A DNA stretch of 64,000 nucleotides, taken from assembly GCA_964441755.1 (NCBI GenBank), contig CAYTVG010000009.1, positions 1-64,000 on the forward strand, given 5' to 3'. Position 1 is the first letter of the stretch; each line of letters starts with the position of its first letter. Origin of the DNA: JAUMBM01 sp964441755. Lineage in GTDB: Bacteria; Bacteroidota; Bacteroidia; Chitinophagales; Saprospiraceae. Below are positions 18,931 through 28,100 of this stretch, piece after piece. The position numbers and the translations under genes were made by a program. The notes beneath the pieces are model-generated. The model was not told the DNA's origin. It did not search any database and worked only from the letters and a program-made list of their open reading frames with translations.

Positions 18931-20457
18931 TTAGCCCCCATGTTTCTCAGGCCGCATTTGCGGAAAGAATAACACTTCCTGTATACTGTGCTGTCCTGTA
19001 AACAACATAGTGAGTCGATCAATCCCGATACCCAGCCCCGAGGTAGGCGGCATGCCATACTCGAGTGCACGCAGGAAGTCCTCATCCAAGGCCATCGCCT
19101 CCTCATCGCCACGCGCTGCCAGCTTGAGCTGCTCCTCAAAGCGCTCCCGCTGATCTACAGGGTCGTTAAGTTCGCTGTAAGCATTGGCAATTTCTTTGCC
19201 ATTGACAAAAAGTTCAAATCGTTCGACCAGCCCTGCCTGACTACGGTGTTTTTTCGCCAACGGCGTCATCTCAATCGGATAGTCAGTAATATAAGTTGGT
19301 TGAATAAGATTTTTCTCCACCTTAGCCCCGAAGATCTCATCAATCAGCTTGCCACGCCCCATACTATCGTCGATCTCAAGCTGCCACTGCCGACAAAGCA
19401 GTCGCAAACCCTGTTCATCCATATTACTCACATCAACGCCACTGTATTCTTGTATAGCGTCGTACATACTCAGTCGGCGGTATGGTCCGGCAAAATTAAT
19501 CTCGTGCCCATCATAGAGAACCACCGTACTGCCTGTGACTTCGCGTGCGATTGTCTCCAGACAGTCTTCCACCATGCGCATCATCCAGTAATAATCTTTG
19601 TAGGCCACATAGATTTCCATAGATGTAAACTCGGGATTGTGGGTACGATCCATGCCTTCATTGCGAAACATTTTTCCGATTTCGTACACTCCCTCGAAGC
19701 CCCCAACAATTAATCTTTTGAGATACAATTCATTGGCTATACGCAAGTACAGCTCCATGTCGAGTGTATTATGGTGCGTCACAAAGGGTCTGGCTGCTGC
19801 TCCGCCATGAATTGGCTGGAGCACAGGTGTCTCCACCTCCAGCCACCCCTGGGCATCAAAATAGCGACGCATAGCCGAAATCAGTCGGCTGCGGCGCAAA
19901 AAAATATCCCTCACTTCCGGATTGACGATCAGGTCGACATATCGCTGCCGGTAGCGCTGCTCAGCATCTGTAAACGCATCGTATACATTACCCGCTTCAT
20001 CCCGCTTTACCACAGGCAAAGGACGGAGAGATTTGCTCAACACCGTTAAGGCGTGCACATGCACCGTGGTCTCCCCTGTTTTGGTTATAAAAGCATTACC
20101 CTTAATTCCTATGAAATCACCAATATCCAGTAGTTTTTTGAAAACTTCGTTGTAAAGTGATTTATCCTCGCCCGGAGCAATATCATCGCGGGAAATGTAC
20201 AGCTGAATCCTGCCTGTACTATCCATCAACTCAGCAAATGAAGCTTTGCCCATCACCCTGCTGCTCATCAATCGGCCAGCCATCGTCACTTCCTGGAAGT
20301 TTTCCGCCTGACCTTCCCCGTTGATTACCAAACCCTGTTGGATCTCCGCCGCATAAGCGTTGACAGGAAAAGCTTCCGCCGGATAAGGTTCAATACCCAA
20401 CTCTCGCATCTTCTTCAGGTTTTCCCTGCGCACGAGCTCTTGTTCACTTAAATGCAT
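18931..20457 (-). CDS. lysS: Lysine--tRNA ligase, class II
   Basis: 508 residues, normal length for bacterial LysRS, which charges tRNA-Lys with lysine. An N-terminal OB-fold anticodon-binding domain (GRLMSSRVMGKASFAELMD) precedes the class II core: motif 2 FRNEGMDRTHNPEFTSMEIY and motif 3 GLGIGIDRLTML near the C-terminus. The ATG at 20457 (MHLSEQELVRREN) is chosen over an in-frame TTG at 20481 because it gives the family's usual N-terminus. A consensus -7 box on the minus strand at 20491-20498 gives it its own promoter, 34 bp upstream, although the Rrf2 gene lies just before it on the same strand. Confidence 0.97.
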   Translation of the reverse strand: MHLSEQELVRRENLKKMRELGIEPYPAEAFPVNAYAAEIQQGLVINGEGQAENFQEVTMAGRLMSSRVMGKASFAELMDSTGRIQLYISRDDIAPGEDKSLYNEVFKKLLDIGDFIGIKGNAFITKTGETTVHVHALTVLSKSLRPLPVVKRDEAGNVYDAFTDAEQRYRQRYVDLIVNPEVRDIFLRRSRLISAMRRYFDAQGWLEVETPVLQPIHGGAAARPFVTHHNTLDMELYLRIANELYLKRLIVGGFEGVYEIGKMFRNEGMDRTHNPEFTSMEIYVAYKDYYWMMRMVEDCLETIAREVTGSTVVLYDGHEINFAGPYRRLSMYDAIQEYSGVDVSNMDEQGLRLLCRQWQLEIDDSMGRGKLIDEIFGAKVEKNLIQPTYITDYPIEMTPLAKKHRSQAGLVERFELFVNGKEIANAYSELNDPVDQRERFEEQLKLAARGDEEAMALDEDFLRALEYGMPPTSGLGIGIDRLTMLFTGQHSIQEVLFFPQMRPEKHGG

Positions 20458-20490
20458 GCCGCTTATTTTTTGGCTAAACAAATTTCAGCG

Positions 20491-20498
20491 CAAAGTTA
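20491..20498 (-). promoter_or_regulatory. Promoter -7 box (TAACTTTG) for lysS
   Basis: Plus-strand CAAAGTTA reads TAACTTTG on the minus strand, an exact TAnnTTTG match between the Rrf2 stop codon region and the lysS ATG. No clear -33 TTTG at the standard spacing. Confidence 0.5.
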
Positions 20499-20513
20499 TT
20501 CCCATTATGCGGT

Positions 20514-20954
20514 TTATTGTTGTTCGCCTGTTAAAAAATTGATCCCTGCAGGTAGTCCGGCGGCCAGCTCTTCCAAACTAGTAGTAAGCATCATAGCTGT
20601 CAGCTGATCCCGTACTGCCTTGAATTTATAATGCATTGGACAGGGGTGAGTATCCGAGCAATTGGCGAAGCCGAGTACACATCCGTGAAGTAAGTTATCC
20701 CCGTCAATAGCTTCAACAATCTGGACTAACCTGATGTCTTCATTCTTCCTCAATAGCTCAAAGCCCCCATTGGGACCCTTCACAGAGTGCAGCAATTTTT
20801 GCTTCATCAATAGCTGTAATATCTTGGCTGTGAAAGCTTCAGGGCCTTGTATAGCCTCTGCTACCTCACGGGCGCCGACTCGTCTGCTATCCGCTGGCCG
20901 AGATGCCAAAAATATCATGGCTTTAATCCCATACTCACAAGCTTTTGACAACAT
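20514..20954 (-). CDS. Rrf2-family transcriptional regulator, Fe-S type
   Basis: 146 residues. The N-terminal winged helix (MLSKACEYGIKAMIFLA, REVAEAIQGPEAFTAKILQ, VKGPNGGFELLRK) and three cysteines C92, C99 and C105 (spacing C-x6-C-x5-C) match Rrf2 regulators such as IscR, NsrR and RsrR that bind an iron-sulfur cluster and sense iron-sulfur status, nitric oxide or redox state. Which one cannot be told from sequence; no isc, suf or NO-detoxification genes are in the window. Upstream is an exact -7 box (minus strand, 20974-20981) and a palindrome over the expected -33 region, which suggests autoregulation. Located 56 bp before lysS on the same strand, but lysS has its own promoter. Confidence 0.9.
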   Translation of the reverse strand: MLSKACEYGIKAMIFLASRPADSRRVGAREVAEAIQGPEAFTAKILQLLMKQKLLHSVKGPNGGFELLRKNEDIRLVQIVEAIDGDNLLHGCVLGFANCSDTHPCPMHYKFKAVRDQLTAMMLTTSLEELAAGLPAGINFLTGEQQ

Positions 20955-20973
20955 TGTTTACCATTTGTTTAGG

Positions 20974-21012
20974 CAAAGATAAAACACCCGTAATAAAAGA
21001 TATAATTATCTT
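20974..21012 (-). promoter_or_regulatory. rrf2 promoter with overlapping palindromic operator candidate
   Basis: CAAAGATA on the plus strand (20974-20981) is TATCTTTG on the minus strand, an exact -7 box 20 bp before the ATG. At 20997-21012, where the -33 element should lie, is AAGATATAATTATCTT: arms AAGATA and TATCTT around TAAT. The AAGAT/ATCTT half-sites are similar to those reported for NsrR-type operators. Binding by the Rrf2 protein itself is inference. Confidence 0.5.
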
Positions 21013-21181
21013 AAATTATTTCAGTCCACGTCTGTCCGCTCTGAGAATAGACTTTACGCTTATTGCTCACCGAAACACAAGCTAAACCAACATTCATTTT
21101 TCTTAGAAAGAAACCAAGCGCACGTTCATTCGTGGGTCTTACTTATCACCACGACAGCAAAACGCTTGTACGAAAGCTCTT

Positions 21182-22057
21182 TTATTCCATAGCGGTTATA
21201 ATCTTCATCTGCTTTCGAAAATCGCTGGGACTGCATCCGTTGGCCTGCCGAAAGAGGTGGTTAAAATGGGAGAGGTTATTAAAACCGGCATCAAAGCTGA
21301 TGGCTGCGATGGTAAGATCCGTTTCTGTCAACAGTCTGCGTGCGTAGGCGAGCCGAAAGGCGTTGACAAAAGTTGTAAACGTTTCGCCTGTCATTTTTTT
21401 AAAAAACCGACAGAAAGCTGGTGCAGTCATACTGCACAAATCTGCCATTTCTTCCAGCGGAATTACCCGCTGAAAAGAATGCTCTACCCTTTCTACGATT
21501 AGTCGCATTCGCTGCTGGTCTTGGGCATTGACCTCCCAGGCGATGCGATGAGCATTGAGAAGTTCATAGTCAGTTGCCTCTGATAATTCATTGAGGATTT
21601 GCAGCAGGCTGATCAGCCTTTCCATCGGTCGCTGACCAAACATCTGTAGCAGACGGTCACCGACACGCTGTCGGGTTAGCGATCCGAAGGCTATGCCACC
21701 GACTGCCCGCTCCAACAGCGTACGGATGGGCCAGCATTCGGGCATCTGTAAGCCCGAAGGGCCCCAAAAGTCTGCCCGCATTTGCAGAACAACCTGTTCA
21801 TGTGGTTCTTTGAGCTCATGTGTAAAGCCCAAGTGGGGCAGATTGGGGCCTAGCAGCAGCAAATCGCCGTCATTATATTGCGAAATGTGCTCACCTATAT
21901 GCCGACGCCCACTTCCCCGACTGATGTACACCAATTCGTACTCGGGATGAAAGTGCCAGCAAGTCCTACTGCTCGTCAGTTCAGTATACTTTCGAAGTTT
22001 GAATGAGCTACCATGCCCCGGATCAATACCCTCCAGACTAGGTTTACCAGAACGCAT
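21182..22057 (-). CDS. AraC-family transcriptional regulator with cupin sensor domain
   Basis: 291 residues. The N-terminal half is a cupin-like ligand-binding domain (WHFHPEYELVYISRGSG, YNDGDLLLLGPNLPH). The C-terminal ~100 residues hold two helix-turn-helix motifs typical of AraC: IPLEEMADLCSMTAPAFCRF and LTIAAISFDAGFNNLSHFNH followed by GCSPSDFRKQM. Members usually sense a small molecule, often a sugar, and activate a nearby operon. Neighbours are lysS/rrf2 downstream and an ABC exporter upstream, and neither indicates a ligand. No exact TAnnTTTG box is seen in the 289 bp upstream, which hold no gene. Confidence 0.92.
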   Translation of the reverse strand: MRSGKPSLEGIDPGHGSSFKLRKYTELTSSRTCWHFHPEYELVYISRGSGRRHIGEHISQYNDGDLLLLGPNLPHLGFTHELKEPHEQVVLQMRADFWGPSGLQMPECWPIRTLLERAVGGIAFGSLTRQRVGDRLLQMFGQRPMERLISLLQILNELSEATDYELLNAHRIAWEVNAQDQQRMRLIVERVEHSFQRVIPLEEMADLCSMTAPAFCRFFKKMTGETFTTFVNAFRLAYARRLLTETDLTIAAISFDAGFNNLSHFNHLFRQANGCSPSDFRKQMKIITAME

Positions 22058-22346
22058 ACGCCTAATGAATAGGTGAAACCATCAATCTCTGTCAAATGCG
22101 CATGGATTTTTTCACCTAATCCGCGGGCGGCTCTTGTATAACGCATTTTTACCTTATTACAGTCCAGCGATGCCGGCTATGTTCCGTAAAAAAGCCTTAA
22201 TACGCGAGCAGTATACCGCCCCTGGCATTCAAACCGGGTACGCACTTGATTTTGGCTTCTGTTTGGTTAGTCAGCAATAATCTGCTGTCAGCTTATTATA
22301 GTGCCTGCTTTTATTATGGTCAGAACTTCTGAGAACCAACATAACC

Positions 22347-24167
22347 TCAGGCCAGTCCCTGCAGGCTTACCAATTTTTGATAATCTCCGCCCATACGAAT
22401 GAGTTCTGCATGACTACCTCTTTCCACAATACGCCCCTGTCGCAACACAACTATCTCATCTGCATGCTGAACAGTACTCAGCCGATGGGCGATAACGATA
22501 GCCGTTCTCCCACGCATGAGCGCCTCCAGCGCCTGTTGCACCAACTTTTCGCTTTCACTGTCGAGTGCACTGGTAGCCTCATCAAGAATCAGTATGGGTG
22601 GATTGCGCAAAATAGCTCTGGCAATAGTGAGTCGCTGCCGTTGCCCCCCGGAAAGCTTATTGCCCCGATCGCCAATATTGGTTTGGTAGCCCTGCTCCGT
22701 AGCCATGATAAAATCGTGCGCATTGGCAATACGGGCAGCCTGCTCCACCATTTCCTGACTGGCACCTTCCATACCGAAGACGATATTATTGTAAATGGTG
22801 TCATTGAACAAGATTGCCTCCTGACTCACAATGCCCATGAGGCGCCGCAAATCCCCCAGCTTCAGTTGCCGTACATCAGTGCCGTCAATCTCGATGCTAC
22901 CACTGCTGACATCATAAAAGCGCGGGATTAGATCCACCAGCGTACTCTTGCCGGCACCCGACGCACCGACCAGCGCAACCACCCGCCCCTTGGGGATGAT
23001 TAGGCGTATATCCTGCAGTACAGGACCTTCATTGGAAGGGTACTGAAACGATACATCCCTAAAGGACAGATCGTAATTGAATGACTTGACGGGACGGGCA
23101 TCAACAGCCTCCGGCAGACTGTTATGCGCATCGAGCAGCACCTCCACCCGTTGAAAAGCGCCGATACCCCGCTGTATATTTGACACCGCTTTACTCAAAT
23201 TCTTGGCAGGATCGATTACATTGTAGAAAGCAAAAATGAAAGTAATGAAAGTCTCCGCTGACAACGCTCCCGTAAACACCTGCCGGGATCCGTACCACAG
23301 CAGCAAGGAAACAGTGGCAATTCCCAGAAACTCAGAAAGCGGGGAGGCCAGATCACGCCGACGCAAGGTGGACGTCAGCAATTGCCGATAGCGTTCGTTG
23401 GTAGCTCCAAATTTCCTGCGCTGATACTCCTCTGCCGCAAAACCTTTGATAATCCGCAATCCACCCAGCCCTTCTTCGGCAACACTTACCAAATCGCCCA
23501 GCTGCTGCTGCGCCGCTGCCGATGCCCGCTTAAGCCGCTTACCTATGCCCCCTATGACCACCCCGGTGAAGATGATCAGCAAAAATACGAAGACGGTCAG
23601 ACCGGGACTTACATAGATCATAAAACCCAGCGCTCCCAACACAATGAGGGGCTCCCGAAAGATTGCCTCCAGCATATTGAGAATGCTGCTCTCCACCTCC
23701 TGCACATCACTTGTGAGCCGTGCCATCAGGTCACCTTTCCGTTCATTGCCAAAGTAGGACAAGGGCAACACCAACACCTGCTCGTACATCTCAGTGCGTA
23801 AATCCCGAATCACTCCATTGCGCACAGGTGCCATATAATACAGCGCCAGGTAGCGAAACAGATTGCGCAACAGGTAAACGACCACGATGGCCATACAAAC
23901 ATACGCCAGCGCCCCTTCCTTACCGTGGGTCAAAATCAGTTGACTAAACCAATAGCCAAAATAGCTGTTGGCTGTTGACAGGCCAAAGGCTGTTGCAGGT
24001 GCAGGCACCACAGCCGGTTCTTTTTCAAAGAGTATCTGAAAAAAAGGTATGAGCATAGGGATGCTGACCACCGTGAAAAGTGCCGTCAGCACGTTGCTGA
24101 GCATGGCCAGCGACAACCCTTTCCGGTAGCGCAGTAAGTAGCGCAGTAATCTGGTAAAACTATTCAT
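22347..24167 (-). CDS. ABC exporter, fused permease-ATPase (MsbA-like)
   Basis: 606 residues, the size of half-transporters that act as homodimers, such as the lipid A flippase MsbA. The N-terminal half has about six membrane segments (MLSNVLTALFTVVSIPMLIP onward). The C-terminal half is an ABC ATPase with Walker A GASGAGKST, signature LSGGQRQRL, Walker B ILILDEATS and H-loop AHRLSTV. The ATG at 24167 overlaps the stop codon of the upstream CPBP gene in ATGAATAG, so the two are translationally coupled; a longer start at 24200 would bury more of that gene. Lipid or lipid-linked glycan export is the likely role, but the substrate is not provable. No C39 peptidase domain, so it is not a dedicated peptide exporter. 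Confidence 0.9.
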   Translation of the reverse strand: MNSFTRLLRYLLRYRKGLSLAMLSNVLTALFTVVSIPMLIPFFQILFEKEPAVVPAPATAFGLSTANSYFGYWFSQLILTHGKEGALAYVCMAIVVVYLLRNLFRYLALYYMAPVRNGVIRDLRTEMYEQVLVLPLSYFGNERKGDLMARLTSDVQEVESSILNMLEAIFREPLIVLGALGFMIYVSPGLTVFVFLLIIFTGVVIGGIGKRLKRASAAAQQQLGDLVSVAEEGLGGLRIIKGFAAEEYQRRKFGATNERYRQLLTSTLRRRDLASPLSEFLGIATVSLLLWYGSRQVFTGALSAETFITFIFAFYNVIDPAKNLSKAVSNIQRGIGAFQRVEVLLDAHNSLPEAVDARPVKSFNYDLSFRDVSFQYPSNEGPVLQDIRLIIPKGRVVALVGASGAGKSTLVDLIPRFYDVSSGSIEIDGTDVRQLKLGDLRRLMGIVSQEAILFNDTIYNNIVFGMEGASQEMVEQAARIANAHDFIMATEQGYQTNIGDRGNKLSGGQRQRLTIARAILRNPPILILDEATSALDSESEKLVQQALEALMRGRTAIVIAHRLSTVQHADEIVVLRQGRIVERGSHAELIRMGGDYQKLVSLQGLA

Positions 24168-25083
24168 CGACTTTGGTTGGCTGCTGTCTGTTGTCAGCAA
24201 GCTTCTGGGCTATTAACACAAAAATAATGGTCGCGGTTATCACGATCCACCCATTGGGAGCTTCAACGGCGCGCCCCTCAGCCTCCGCAAAGGCCGCAGG
24301 CAGCAAATATTTGGCTACCACCTGCAATCCATTAAAGCATAAATGCCCTAGTATCGGCAGCCATAAATTACCTCTCCAATGGTACAGGTACCCCAATACG
24401 GCGCCCAGGAGCAGTCGGGCAAAAAAACCTTCAAACTGCATATGCATAGCACTGAAAAACAGGGCAGTCAGCCAAATAGCCAGTTGCGGCCGCCGCTGCC
24501 AGCGCTCCAGCTGCTGCTGCACTACCCCGCGAAAGAGCAATTCTTCGCCCACCGCCGGGATGAGCGCTACCGTCACGAATGCAAGGGCAAATTCGCCCGC
24601 ATTGTCCATCTGCAGTATCGCCTCAATAATGCCTCGCTGCCCTTCCTCCGGTCTGGACAGCCAGTGAGGCAGCGGCAGTTGCTTATTGAGCCAGTATACG
24701 GCTTGTGCTACCGGGTAGGCCGTCAATAAAAGCAGTATACTCAGGCCGGCCTCACGAGCTGATGGCAACTCGCGCACGCGAAAGTAGAGACCGCTGTGGC
24801 CGGGATAAAAAATGCGGATCGTCAATAAGGAAGCCAGTGAAAAAGTAAAAAAATGAACCACTATATTCAGCAGCCTGAGTGCCAGACGGTCGGTAGACGA
24901 CCATGTCGTCCGCCCTTCCGACAGCAGCTCGGCCAGGCTACTTCCCCACAAGCCTGCTATACCCTCCCCCAATAATCGACCCAGCAGCCCACACACGGCT
25001 ACGGCACCAAACAGTACGAGCAATACGTACATGGGATGGTTCCAAAATAGTCGGGGAGGCGACGGTGATGCTGCTGTATCCAT
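24160..25083 (-). CDS. CPBP-family intramembrane glutamic/metal protease (Abi)
   Basis: 307-residue membrane protein with about eight hydrophobic segments. The CPBP/Rce1 catalytic motifs are present: EELLFRGVVQQQLE (paired glutamates and Arg), FFSAMHMQFEGF (His) and ILGHLCFNG (His and Asn). Family members cleave within or next to membranes, process prenylated proteins in eukaryotes, and in bacteria act in bacteriocin self-immunity or peptide maturation. The gene overlaps the start of the MsbA-like exporter by 8 bp, so both are made together; whether they share a substrate is unknown. The -7 box is a near match (CATCTTTG, minus strand, 25094-25101), 10 bp before the ATG. Confidence 0.88.
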   Translation of the reverse strand: MDTAASPSPPRLFWNHPMYVLLVLFGAVAVCGLLGRLLGEGIAGLWGSSLAELLSEGRTTWSSTDRLALRLLNIVVHFFTFSLASLLTIRIFYPGHSGLYFRVRELPSAREAGLSILLLLTAYPVAQAVYWLNKQLPLPHWLSRPEEGQRGIIEAILQMDNAGEFALAFVTVALIPAVGEELLFRGVVQQQLERWQRRPQLAIWLTALFFSAMHMQFEGFFARLLLGAVLGYLYHWRGNLWLPILGHLCFNGLQVVAKYLLPAAFAEAEGRAVEAPNGWIVITATIIFVLIAQKLADNRQQPTKVDE

Positions 25084-25093
25084 TTTTTTACTG

Positions 25094-25136
25094 CAAAGAT
25101 GAAAAAAAAGCTGCTAAGGCAGCCCGCTCTGCGGGC
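25094..25136 (-). promoter_or_regulatory. CPBP promoter with terminator-like hairpins upstream
   Basis: Reading the minus strand: GCCCGC/GCGGGC hairpin (25122-25136), then GCTGC-CTTA-GCAGC followed by eight T (25102-25123), then the near-consensus -7 box CATCTTTG (25094-25101). The hairpin plus T-run has the form of a small intrinsic terminator and sits in the divergent promoter region, where it might block antisense readthrough from the adhesin gene. This is inference. Confidence 0.4.
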
Positions 25137-25186
25137 GATAGAAGGATAAAAAAATGTAAATTGCCCCCGATTGATAATCGATACCC

Positions 25187-28100
25187 ATGCTGAACTGCTA
25201 TACTATGAAAGCTCAAATGTCGAAATTGATGAGATCTCTGTTCTTACTGGTGACCCTATTGTTGACAGAAACACTGCTGGCACAACCTGCCAATGACGAG
25301 TGTACGGGAGCCACAACGGTGTCACTTACGACCCCTCCCAATTGCCCCAACACCTCTTTTGTAACTAACATTGTCAATAGTACCAACGTCAATGCCACCC
25401 CTACCTCCCCCTATCCTGTCTTTACAGGCTGTACTCCGGGTGGCATGACGGAAGGACCTGCTGCTGAAGTGTGGTTTACCTTCACGGCTACCGGTGGCAA
25501 CACTGAAATACAAATTACGGGTGCACTGATAAGCCCCAATATGGTGCTCTATCAGGGCAGTAACTGCGGTCTGCTCATACCTATCTCCTGCGCCAGCGGC
25601 GGCAATGGCCTTACCTTGCTGGGCGCCACAGTTCCTGGCTCACAGTATTATCTGATGGTCTCCGGAGGCGATCTGGACGACCAGGGCAGCTTTCAGCTGC
25701 GATTCAGATCAAGCAGGCTCTGTGGTGTCTGCTATCAACCCGATAAAATTACGGTCGAGTACAATCCTCCTCCTGTCAATGGCACCTATTCTTCGGGGCA
25801 GACGGTGCAGATTTGTGTGACTGTCAACGAATGGTTGGGCAACGCAGCCGGTACCATCGAATGGCTGCATGCCGTAACTTTCGAGTTTGGCGACAGCTGG
25901 GATGTCGACGGCCTCACCCCAATACCACCGTCCTCCTGCGACGGTTCCGGTAGCTGGGGCTGGTACGAGAGCTGGGTCGGCTGCAATACAGGTCAGACCT
26001 ACGGACCAGGCTTCGCTTACGACTCATCCTCCGGCATTGGCTGCGGAGGTTCCCCCAACGACGGTGACCCGGGCAATAACTGGGGGGATGGTAACGGTCC
26101 TTGCTCTAACATACCAGAGCAGTCTCCTCCTGTCACATTTTGCATGAACGTAACTGTCAATGATTGCCCGCCTGCCGTCACTGGTGGCGGACTTGGACTG
26201 AGCGTGAGGCTATTGTCTGATGGTGACAGCGGTTCCTGGAATCAGACGGGCTGTAATTCCAATCAAGGCGTTAGTTTTCTTGCATCCGTTATCTGCTGCG
26301 ATGACGAAGACCCGCTGGCCTCATCAACTGATGCTACCTGTCCGGGTGTTGCCGACGGCAGCATCACAGCAAGTGGCAATGCAGGCCTTGATCCGTCCAT
26401 GGTATTTAATTATATCATTCTTAGCGGAGGACAGGAGATTGTTTACGAATGTACCAACTGCCCTACGACTGTTACGACGCCCAACAATCTGGCATCAGGT
26501 ATCTATACCGTAATAGCGACCAACATAGCCACCAACTGTAGTAGGTCGGTAACTGTGGAAATCGCCGAAGGACCACAGCCTATGGCTATGGCTGAACTCA
26601 GCAACATGCCCTGCCAAGGGGAAGCAGGCCTGCTCATGGGTAATATCGATCCGCCCGATCCGGCAGCTACATATGCATGGTCGGGTCCGGGAGGATTTTC
26701 ATCAACGGATCAAAACCCGGAGGTACTGCAGGCAGGTACCTACTCACTTACTGTAACATCTTCAGCCGGCTGTGTTACAGAGCCTGTGACGGTAGATGTC
26801 TCCTTCATTGTTGTTGAGGCCGATATCAACGTGCCCATACCCTATGCTTGTCTGGGTACTGCCGTTCAGTTATACGCTTCTGGTGGTACCGGCTACAGCT
26901 GGGAGAATACCACCACAGGGGAACCACTAGGCAATGGTCCCAATATTTCCCCGGTCCTTCCGACCAACTCGACCATACAGGTGACCGTCACCGATGACAA
27001 TGGTTGTTCTGATATTGCCAGTGTCGAAATAGAAGTAATCGATCCACCGAATGTGACTTTCAATATCACAGGAGACCCGTGTCAGGGAGGTAATGGGCTG
27101 GTGATCACTGCCTCTGGTGCCGGCCCCGGCGGATCATACACCTGGCTGGATGACCCCAATGCCAGCAATCCGCGACTGATTCCGCCATCCACCCCTGCCG
27201 GTACTTATACCCTTGGCATTGGTGCCGTCAACGCACTGGGCTGCATTGCAACCGAGCAGGTGACCTTTACTATAGTTCCTCCTATCAATGCACAGCTCAC
27301 AGCCCAGCCAAGTAATATTTGTGCAGGACAATCAGCTGTGCTCACAGCCAGTGGTGGGACGACTTTCAACTGGAGTACCGGCCTCAACAACGGCCCCGCT
27401 TCCATCTCTGTCGCTCCTGCAGCCAATCAATCCTATGAGGTGACTGTTTCCAACAGCAATGGTTGTGTGGGCACCGCCTCCGTAAATGTTAATGTGAGCA
27501 TCCCGCCTGATGCCCCTGAGATTAGTTGTGGTCCTTCTTCAAACAGTTCTGTTTCTTTCATCTGGCTGCCTGTTGACGGAGCTGTGTCTTATGATTATTC
27601 TATAGACGGCGGTCCTGTACAAAACACCACTGACAATAGTGTTGTCGTAGAAAATTTAAACTCAGGACAGTTAGTTACGATCACACTGACACCCGTTTTT
27701 GGCACCCAAGGGCCCTGCTTGCCTGTAAGTACTACCTTTAGCTGTGAAGCCATAAGCTGTCAGACCATTGCGCTCAGTATTAATCCGGTCAGCGATATCT
27801 GTCTCAGTGCTACCACCACCGTGGTCGACCTGCAAGCAGCCATTGGCAGCCCCGGCGGAGTCGAATTGTGGTCCGGCAATGGCATTGTAGATGCTGCCGG
27901 TGGACTTTTTGACCCCAACGTAGCCGGCTCAGGCACACACCTGATAACGCTAACTTACTCACTCTTTGACTGCAGCTATACAGCTACAACCTCCATAGAG
28001 GTTTTTGCCAATCCAACCTCCACTTTCACACTATCGCCCAACCCGGCTTGTGTGTCAGATACCCTATTGCTTGTCTACACAGGCAATGCGCCTGCCTCAG

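Noticed and set aside
18988..19713. 241-residue plus-strand frame opposite lysS
   Set aside because: Shadow of the LysRS core domain.
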